A stretch of DNA of 38,917 nt from JAVBLP01 sp031553505 (GTDB taxonomy: Bacteria > Elusimicrobiota > Endomicrobiia > Endomicrobiales > Endomicrobiaceae), in contig JAVBLP010000019.1 in assembly GCA_031553505.1 (NCBI GenBank), positions 1 through 38,917 of the forward strand. The letters run 5' to 3'. The position numbers and the translations under genes were made by a program. This document shows positions 32,245-38,917 of the stretch, in pieces (positions within the stretch are counted from its first letter, which is position 1; the number at the start of each line of letters is the position of its first letter). The notes beneath the pieces are model-generated. The model ran no database searches. It worked only from the letters and a program-made list of their open reading frames with translations, and was not told where the DNA came from.

Positions 32245-35200
32245 ATGAAAAGACTGATGCCGTTAGTCATTATCGCAGTTCTCATATATTTTACAGCTGC
32301 CGTTAACGCGACAGAATATATAGTTTCAGATACTTCAGAGCTCAATACCGCCATAACCAACTCTGTTTCCGGAGATACTATCACTATCACTTCCGATATC
32401 ATAACGAATGCAAACCTAAACAGCATATCCGGCAAATCCATAATAATTCAAAGCAGCGGGACATCAAAAACTCTTTATGCTAATAATAGTTATTCTGGGT
32501 TTAATATTTCAAATTCTTCCATAGCATTGAGCGGATTAAGCTTTTCAAGTTTTACAAGAAACGAATACGGAGGTGCGTTATATATATCCAATTCCTCAAT
32601 GACAGTTGCGGGTGACAATATAAGCTTTAATGATAACTCACTAAATACCGCCACCAATCAAAGGGGAGGGGGAGCCGTATATGTTAATACCTCTTTTTTA
32701 GAATTTTCAGGCAAGCAGCTACTCTTCAAAAATAATATATCAACAGGCACCGCGCCTACTCTTTACGGGGGCGCAATTTTTGCGCAAAATCAATCAAGCA
32801 TATTTTTTGACGCAGAAGAAGTTGTTTTTGAAAATAATGCTTCCAAAAACCAAGGCGGCGCAATAGCAGCCGCTAATTCACAAGGGTCAGAATTTTCTTT
32901 TAGTGTCTCAACTTTGGTTTTTTCAGGCAACACTGCTGCTAATACTTCCGGAGGCGCTTTTTATTTAACAAATGCGTCAACCGTTACAATAATAGGTGAA
33001 TATGTTGATTTTGATAATAACTCAGCCATATCCGGTGGTGCTATTTATATAAATGCCTCTTCTTTTTCAGCTATAGTTGACCGGGTTTTTAATATAAGTG
33101 AAAATTCTGGCGGCGGCGTATATTCATTAAACTCTTTTTTTGGGATAAAGAGTAATAATAGTATTAATTTTAGCAGCAATACTTACAGCAACGGAAGCGC
33201 TATATATTCAAATGCTTCAACGTTTACAATTATATCTTCCGGCACAGTCAGCTTTAGCAATAATATTTCCGGGATTTCTAATGGAACAGGCGGAGCCGTT
33301 TATTTAACAAACTCATCATTTACGCTAACTGCAGGTAATTTAATTCAATTTGATAACAATGAAGCCGGTTCCGGCGGCGCTTTATATTCAGAAAACTCAA
33401 ACCTGTTATTTTATAGCAATGATCAAGTACTTTTTGACAGTAATTCTGGGAATGTTTACGGCGGAGCTTTATCAATTATAAATTCTTCTATCGCAATCGC
33501 CGGAGGCACTGTAAGTTTTTCCAGCAATACTATTGATACAACTACTAATAATAGGGGAGGGGGAGCTCTGTACGCAAGCGCTTCTTCTGTTTCGGTGACG
33601 GGGACATCCATACTGTTTGAAAATAATACTGCCACCGGTACGGTTACTGTTTATGGGGGAGCTGTATTTGCACAAAATGCTTCTATTTTAAATTTTGACG
33701 CTTCTGAAGCAATAAATTTTAATAATAACTACGCCAGAAGCTACGGCGGAGCAATCGGCATATATTCAAACGGGGCGCAGTTTAGTTTCAATGCGTCAAC
33801 AATATCTTTTTTATCAAATACAGCTGCCTTGGGAAGCGGCGGAGCAATATATGCACCCAACGGTTCCTCATTTACTTTTTCGGCAAAAAATATCTATTTT
33901 AACAACAATATTTCAAGCGCGGCTACAACTGCCACTTACGGTGGCGCAATATATGCGTTAAATAGTTCAATTTTCAATTTTGACGCTTCTGAAGCAATAA
34001 TTTTTAACAATAACTATACAAGGTCTTATGGCGGCGCTGTAGCTACAAACGGAGCCGAGTTTATCTTTAATTTTTCATCAATAACTTTTTCATCAAATAC
34101 CGCGGCATTAGCAACCGGCGGGGCGATTTACTCCAATACAAACTCTACCTTTACGTTTACAGGTGATTATATTGAGTTTTCCAATAACACTTCCGGCTCA
34201 AACGGCGGCGCTATATATGTCAATGCCTCTTCTTTATTCATTTTTAACGCAAGCAATGAAATAAACTTTACAGCCAATCGGGCAGGGCTTGCTTCTTCAG
34301 GCAACACAGGGGCAATTTTTGCGGCAACTTCAACTTTTACGTTTACGGCTGATTTAATACGTTTTGCAAATAATACTGCCATAACTGCCGCGTCAAACGG
34401 CGGAGCCGGCGCTATATATGCCACAAATACATCGTCATTTACTTTTCTTGCAAAAAACATCATATTTGAAAACAATGTATCCAGCGCCGCTTCGGGCACT
34501 ATATACGGCGGGGCTATTATGGCAAATAATGGATCAATTTTCAGTTTTGACGCTTCGGAAACAATAAACTTTAATAATAACTACGCCAGAAGCTACGGCG
34601 GCGCGATAGGCATGTATAACAGCAGCGCTGAATTTTACTTTACCGCTTCAACGATAACTTTTTCTTCAAATACGGCTGCCGCGCAGAGCGGAGGAGCCAT
34701 TTATTCTGTAAGTACTTCCACTATTTCTTTTATTGCGGATTATATTGAATTTAGCGGCAACTCCGCGGGGAGCACCGGCGGCGCTATTGCCGCATCCGCA
34801 GGATCAAATTTTACGGTTACGGGAAGTAACGGCATTGTTTTTACCGGACATTCTGCCGTAAGCGGAGGAGCTATTTACGGTGCCGCATTTTCATTTAACG
34901 GCATCAGCCTGGAAGAAGCGCTTTTTACAGTTAACAAAGCGGTAACCGGAGCGGGCGGAGCGGTTTATGCCACTAGTAACGCTTCTTTTACCATTACGGC
35001 TGACAGCGGCATAACTTTTGCCGGCAATACTGCATACTCTAACGGTGGAGGTATATATACAAACGCTTCTTTTATGGCTTTTGAAAGTTCCGGCGCCATA
35101 AATTTTAATGGTAACGCGACTTTTTCAAGCTACGGCGGGGCAATTTATGCCACGGCTTCAACATACTCCATTGTAAGCGGGGATACAATCAGCTTTACGA

Positions 35201-38200
35201 ATAACCAGTCATCCCGCGCATTTGCAGGTGCACTATATATAAATGCTTCAGTTTTCAATATTAATGCGGTAGATGCTATAAACTTTTCAAGCAATTCTGC
35301 GGGAACAAGCGGCGGGGCTATATATTCAACCGTGTCTTCATATACGCTTGCCGCAAAAAACGAAATTGGTTTTACTAGTAACGAAGCCACTACTTACAAT
35401 TATGGAAACGGAGGCGCGGTATACACAAGCTCTTCCGTGTTTGCGCTGGCGGCTGACAATATAAAATTTACGGGCAATAAAGCTTTAAACTCTGCAAATA
35501 ACGGCGGAGGCGGAGCGGTTTACGCCGCCGTAACTTCAATGTTTAGTTTTTCGGCAAAAAATATTTTATTTGAAAATAATATAGCAAGCACAACATCAAG
35601 CAATTCGTACGGCGGCGCTATTTTGGCGGCAGACGGATCCGGTTTTAAATTTAATATTGACGACGAAATAACTTTTGCAAACAATTCAGCGAAAACAAAC
35701 GGCGGCGCAGTCGGCATTTATTCCGGCGGCGCGCAGTTTGAATTTAATTCTTCAACAATATCTTTTTCGTCAAATAGCACGATAGCCGGAAGCGGCGGCG
35801 CGGTATATGCGATAAACAGTTCCCTGCTTACTTTTGACGCTGACTATATTGATTTTAGTAATAACGCCGGCGGAAGTAATGCCGGTGCCATATATTCCGC
35901 CTCCGGCTCGACTTTTACGTTTACAAGCAGTACGGAATTAAATTTTACTTCTAACACTGCGGTAAACGGTTCCGGCGGAGCTATCTACCTTTTAAATTCT
36001 TCTTTTACCGTTACCGCAAATGACGGTATAAACTTTACCGGCAATACGTCAAATAATACGGGCGGAGGTATTTATGCAGGCGCTTCATTTATTTCTTTTG
36101 ACAGCCCTGACTACATAAATTTTTCCTGCAATGCTTCAAACTCTGCTACAGGCGGGGTTATATATTCTCAAAACGCGTCAATATTTAATATAAATTCGCT
36201 GCTTTCAGTAAACTTTACAAGCAATGCGGCAGGAACAAGCGGCGGCGCGATAAATGCGCTTTCCGGTTCTTTTTATGAAATCACTGCGCCCGACGCGATA
36301 AATTTTATTGAAAATAAAGCGGGTACTTACAATACCGGAAGCGGCGGCGTAATGTACGTAAACGCTTCAACATTTACGTTAAAGGCTGACCTGATAAATT
36401 TTTCCGGTAATGCGGTTGTAAATGCTTTTGGCGGCGGCGGCGGCGGCGCGATATACGCTTTAAGCAGCTCTTCTTTTGCTTTTTCAGCAAAAAACATTTT
36501 ATTTGAAAATAATATAGCCAGCGCTGCTTCCGGTTCTGTTTACGGCGGCGCGATACAGGCATTGAACAATTCAGTGTTTAGTTTTGACGCTCGTGAGGAA
36601 ATAGTTTTTAATAACAATTACGCAAGGAGCAGCGGCGGCGCGATAAGCGCGTACTCGAGCGGGGTGAGTTTTACTTTGAATGCTTCAACTATAACTTTTA
36701 ATGAAAATACTGCGGCTTTAAGCCATGGAGGCGCAATATACGCCAACGGCTCAAATTTTTCATTTGAAAGCGGTTATATGGCATTTGACGGTAATTATTC
36801 AGGCGGTTCGGGAGGAGTTATTTATGCGACAAGTTCTTCTTTTACCATAACTTCCGACTATGTTTCGTTTTCAAGCAATACCGCTTCTTCTTCGGTAGGC
36901 GCTATATATTTAAATGACAGCGATTTTGATATTTTTGCAACCGGCACGGCAGATTTTAATAATAACACCTCTTTAGGCAATGGCGGCGCGATATTTGCAC
37001 AGTTTTCAAATATGTTTATTGAAGGCAGAGAGTTAAATTTTAATAATAATACCGCAACCGGAAGCGGCGGTGTTTTTGATTTTAGAAACGGCGCGTTTAT
37101 TTCAGTCAACGTTGCGGATACAGCAAGATATGGCAATAACAGCACTGCCGTGAGCGGCGGCGTAATTTATATGACCGGGACTTCTTATTTTAGTATAGAC
37201 AGCGGCGCTTCGGTGATTTTTAGCAGTAATCAGGCAGTAAGCAGCAGTGTTAACACCGGAAATGGAGGAGTAATATATATTGAAGGCGGAAGGGTTGATA
37301 TAAAATCAAATGAAATACTGTTTGTTGATAACTATGCAAGCGGCAGAGGCGGCGTAATAGGCACATGGGGCAGCGGAGGGGAATTTACATTTACTGCGTC
37401 AAGCACGGTATTTACGGGTAACCGCGCTTTAGCAAACGGCGGCGCGATAAATACATATAAATCAACTTTTACGTTTACCGGCGATTACGTTGAATTCAGC
37501 AGCAATACTACTGCGGATGGCGGCGGGGCTTTAGGCAGCGCAAACAGCATTGCCGGAAAAATTCTGTTTGATGTTTCAACGGTTGTTTTCAGAGGCAACA
37601 CGTCTTCTTCCGCTGGCGGCGCGATAAGCGCCGGAACTTCTTTAATTGAATTTAGCGGACCCTATATTGAGTTTTCAAGCAATAATGTAACAAGCGGAGC
37701 GGGCGGGGCAATTTCCGCAGTTAACGGCGCGATGATTTCGTTTACGGGTGACTCTATTTTGTTTCTCGGAAATACGGCAGGCGCGTATGCCGGCGCTTTG
37801 CGTATTCTTTCTGGTTCCAATGTAACCTTATCCAACGCGATATTTGACAGCAACGTAGCGGCAAGTTCGGGCGGGGCGATATATATAGAAGGCGAATCGG
37901 GGAGCGAAGCGTATTTAACGTTTAACACTTCCTCAATGACGCTATTTACGGGCAATATGGCAAACGGTCAAAGTAACGCGATGTACATAGGAAGTTATAG
38001 CAATATAACATTTGACAGCGCGTACGGTGGGATAGTAAACATGAACGACCGTATAATGTCGGGTACAACAAATTCGCGGGTAACGGTAAAAGGAGGTGGA
38101 GAGTTCAACCTCAATGCGGATGCTCTAACACAACACGTGGATTATTATGTGCAGGATGACAGCGTATTTAACTTAGCTTCCAACATAAATATGAGTACGC

Positions 38201-38917
38201 AAAAGTTAGAAATAAGCGATAACGCGGTATTTAATATGTATAACGGGACAAACGAAACGGTAAATGTAAGCAGCTACAAAATGGGGTCAAACAGCACATT
38301 AAAGATGGACCTAACGGATAACAGCCCGTCCAATGACAAGATAGTGTCAAGCGGGGAAGTATGGCTTGACGGCACATTGGACTTATATATAGGAGTAGGA
38401 GATTACACAAGGAAAATAATATATTTAATAAATTCGCAAAACGCGCAGTTGGATAATCAGTTTTCGCAGGTAAACCTGATAAACCTGGCAGGGGGTCAGT
38501 TAATCCCGGAAGACACGAATTGGCGAATAGAGTACACGCCAACGTGGTTTAAGATACTGACGTATATGCAGGTACAGACGGACTTTTTAAGTTATCCTGG
38601 GCTCAGCCACAACCAGACGGAAGTGTCAAAGGTGATGGATATGGTATCAGGAAGTTTAGACCCGACGTCGGAAATGGCGGTAATATTAGATGATATATTA
38701 ATGACATCGGTATCGAACCAGAAGATAGCGTTAACGGAGATGGCAGGGGGGGTTATAGGGAACGTAATGATGAGCGCGCTGATAAGCGTAAACCGTGAAA
38801 AGGTATTGGGGCGGATACTGCCAAGGGAATTTGAAGATAACGGGATAAGCGGATCGTTATGGGGGCAGGTAAGCGGGAGTTATAATAAGATAACGGCAGA
38901 TGAGAACGTAGAGGCGG
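32245..38917 (+). CDS. Giant Pmp-like autotransporter (3' end outside the window)
   Basis: The frame is open from ATG 32245 to the window end, at least 2224 codons; the SD AAGGAG lies 5 nt upstream. Residues 1-22 form a signal peptide (MKRLMPLVIIAVLIYFTAAVNA). A beta-helix start follows (VSDTSELNTAITNSVSGDTITITSDI), then about 1850 residues of repeats rich in GGA(I/V/L)Y and F-x-x-N/NN, the two motifs that define chlamydial polymorphic outer membrane proteins. There are roughly fifty GGA-type motifs and only one cysteine that I noticed in the passenger. From about residue 1920 a non-repetitive autochaperone-like region appears (DNSPSNDKIVSSGEVWLDGTLDLYIG). The last residues (SGSLWGQVSGSYN) look like the first strand of an autotransporter beta-barrel. 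It is probably surface-exposed, perhaps an adhesin; function is inferred only from architecture. Confidence 0.88.
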   Translation, partial: MKRLMPLVIIAVLIYFTAAVNATEYIVSDTSELNTAITNSVSGDTITITSDIITNANLNSISGKSIIIQSSGTSKTLYANNSYSGFNISNSSIALSGLSFSSFTRNEYGGALYISNSSMTVAGDNISFNDNSLNTATNQRGGGAVYVNTSFLEFSGKQLLFKNNISTGTAPTLYGGAIFAQNQSSIFFDAEEVVFENNASKNQGGAIAAANSQGSEFSFSVSTLVFSGNTAANTSGGAFYLTNASTVTIIGEYVDFDNNSAISGGAIYINASSFSAIVDRVFNISENSGGGVYSLNSFFGIKSNNSINFSSNTYSNGSAIYSNASTFTIISSGTVSFSNNISGISNGTGGAVYLTNSSFTLTAGNLIQFDNNEAGSGGALYSENSNLLFYSNDQVLFDSNSGNVYGGALSIINSSIAIAGGTVSFSSNTIDTTTNNRGGGALYASASSVSVTGTSILFENNTATGTVTVYGGAVFAQNASILNFDASEAINFNNNYARSYGGAIGIYSNGAQFSFNASTISFLSNTAALGSGGAIYAPNGSSFTFSAKNIYFNNNISSAATTATYGGAIYALNSSIFNFDASEAIIFNNNYTRSYGGAVATNGAEFIFNFSSITFSSNTAALATGGAIYSNTNSTFTFTGDYIEFSNNTSGSNGGAIYVNASSLFIFNASNEINFTANRAGLASSGNTGAIFAATSTFTFTADLIRFANNTAITAASNGGAGAIYATNTSSFTFLAKNIIFENNVSSAASGTIYGGAIMANNGSIFSFDASETINFNNNYARSYGGAIGMYNSSAEFYFTASTITFSSNTAAAQSGGAIYSVSTSTISFIADYIEFSGNSAGSTGGAIAASAGSNFTVTGSNGIVFTGHSAVSGGAIYGAAFSFNGISLEEALFTVNKAVTGAGGAVYATSNASFTITADSGITFAGNTAYSNGGGIYTNASFMAFESSGAINFNGNATFSSYGGAIYATASTYSIVSGDTISFTNNQSSRAFAGALYINASVFNINAVDAINFSSNSAGTSGGAIYSTVSSYTLAAKNEIGFTSNEATTYNYGNGGAVYTSSSVFALAADNIKFTGNKALNSANNGGGGAVYAAVTSMFSFSAKNILFENNIASTTSSNSYGGAILAADGSGFKFNIDDEITFANNSAKTNGGAVGIYSGGAQFEFNSSTISFSSNSTIAGSGGAVYAINSSLLTFDADYIDFSNNAGGSNAGAIYSASGSTFTFTSSTELNFTSNTAVNGSGGAIYLLNSSFTVTANDGINFTGNTSNNTGGGIYAGASFISFDSPDYINFSCNASNSATGGVIYSQNASIFNINSLLSVNFTSNAAGTSGGAINALSGSFYEITAPDAINFIENKAGTYNTGSGGVMYVNASTFTLKADLINFSGNAVVNAFGGGGGGAIYALSSSSFAFSAKNILFENNIASAASGSVYGGAIQALNNSVFSFDAREEIVFNNNYARSSGGAISAYSSGVSFTLNASTITFNENTAALSHGGAIYANGSNFSFESGYMAFDGNYSGGSGGVIYATSSSFTITSDYVSFSSNTASSSVGAIYLNDSDFDIFATGTADFNNNTSLGNGGAIFAQFSNMFIEGRELNFNNNTATGSGGVFDFRNGAFISVNVADTARYGNNSTAVSGGVIYMTGTSYFSIDSGASVIFSSNQAVSSSVNTGNGGVIYIEGGRVDIKSNEILFVDNYASGRGGVIGTWGSGGEFTFTASSTVFTGNRALANGGAINTYKSTFTFTGDYVEFSSNTTADGGGALGSANSIAGKILFDVSTVVFRGNTSSSAGGAISAGTSLIEFSGPYIEFSSNNVTSGAGGAISAVNGAMISFTGDSILFLGNTAGAYAGALRILSGSNVTLSNAIFDSNVAASSGGAIYIEGESGSEAYLTFNTSSMTLFTGNMANGQSNAMYIGSYSNITFDSAYGGIVNMNDRIMSGTTNSRVTVKGGGEFNLNADALTQHVDYYVQDDSVFNLASNINMSTQKLEISDNAVFNMYNGTNETVNVSSYKMGSNSTLKMDLTDNSPSNDKIVSSGEVWLDGTLDLYIGVGDYTRKIIYLINSQNAQLDNQFSQVNLINLAGGQLIPEDTNWRIEYTPTWFKILTYMQVQTDFLSYPGLSHNQTEVSKVMDMVSGSLDPTSEMAVILDDILMTSVSNQKIALTEMAGGVIGNVMMSALISVNREKVLGRILPREFEDNGISGSLWGQVSGSYNKITADENVEA
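32665..37800 (+). repeat. Nested higher-order repeats in the autotransporter passenger
   Basis: A composite signature recurs at about 32665, 33556, 33838, 34399, 35503 and 36430: a GG(G)A(V/I)Y turn, then S-F-x-F-x-A-K-N-I-x-F-x-N-N, then Y-G-G-A-(I/V), then F-D-A-x-E-x-I-x-F-N-N-N-Y-A-R-S-x-G-G-A. The units between signatures are about 0.28 to 1.1 kb long. The units starting at 34399 and 35503 stay parallel along most of their length: both contain FADYI/DADYI, a NFTSNTA-like block, GGGIY, VFNIN/IFNIN, NSAGTSGGAI/NAAGTSGGAI and a YN-G-GG turn in the same order. The smallest unit is a rung of roughly 25-40 residues. Confidence 0.75.
36430..36447 (+). repeat. GGC triplet tract, six copies, in frame
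   Basis: Six consecutive GGC codons encode a polyglycine turn at the start of the last large repeat unit. Changes in copy number would keep the reading frame and only change loop length. Confidence 0.85.

Noticed and set aside
34167..37955. Several - strand open frames of 60-110 codons under the autotransporter gene
   Set aside because: They mirror the repetitive GGC/GCC and AAT-rich coding sequence of the + strand, share similar repetitive residues, and lack ribosome sites. The continuous + frame explains the region.
1..38917. tRNA or rRNA genes, integrase, transposase or prophage genes
   Set aside because: I looked for these while reading and saw none; no CCA-ended cloverleaf or recombinase motif stood out, although a covariance-model scan was not possible.

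Overview
This 38.9-kb window comes from a bacterial chromosome of low to moderate GC. The last gene encodes a secreted, beta-helical autotransporter-like protein, so the organism has an outer membrane. Three things point to the Elusimicrobiota (Endomicrobium/Elusimicrobium-like) as my best guess: the A/T-leaning codon use, the Pmp-like surface protein, and the radical-SAM/RNase G, phasin/UbiB and DNA-repair radical-SAM gene sets. That guess rests on gene-content impression only; a search with RpoA, SecY or rplB would settle it.

Region 1 (1-16093) is a nearly complete S10-spc-alpha ribosomal supercluster on the + strand: 3' end of tuf, then rpsJ-rplC-rplD-rplW-rplB-rpsS-rplV-rpsC-rplP-rpmC-rpsQ-rplN-rplX-rplE-rpsZ-rpsH-rplF-rplR-rpsE-rplO-secY-adk-map-infA-rpmJ-rpsM-rpsK-rpsD-rpoA-rplQ. 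The order is canonical, except that rpmD (L30) is missing between rpsE and rplO, which overlap directly. rpmJ (13016-13129) is only 37 codons. Several intergenic gaps hold hairpins. The clearest is a perfect stem followed by seven T just before rpsM, which looks like an attenuator inside the cluster. A compact palindromic repeat sits between tuf and rpsJ.

Region 2 (16103-21666) follows rplQ after only 9 bp: mreB-mreC-mreD-mrdA(PBP2)-rodA, the elongation machinery for rod shape. Most of its junctions overlap or abut, so protein synthesis and wall elongation may be co-transcribed. A symmetric hairpin (21696-21759) probably ends this transcript.

Region 3 (22077-24199, - strand) is a two-gene putative DNA repair/modification module: a radical SAM protein with a helix-hairpin-helix tail and its partner protein. 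Its apparent promoter carries a perfect 7-4-7 palindrome in the -35/-10 spacer, which looks like an operator. Region 4 (24517-26743, + strand) has a good sigma-70 promoter, a small phasin-like coiled-coil protein and a UbiB/ABC1-family kinase-like protein.

Region 5 (26792-31991, + strand) holds a fused radical SAM/DUF2344 protein, a secreted SGNH/TPR-like protein and RNase G, tightly packed. Region 6 (32245 to the window edge) is one open frame of at least 2224 codons encoding a giant Pmp-like autotransporter. It has a signal peptide, a roughly 1900-residue passenger built from GGA(I/V/L) and FxxN/NN repeats nested in larger duplicated units, an autochaperone-like region, and the start of a beta-barrel cut by the window end. 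Its last ~0.9 kb has visibly different codon use from the passenger. Together with the nested repeats, this makes it the most interesting locus here.
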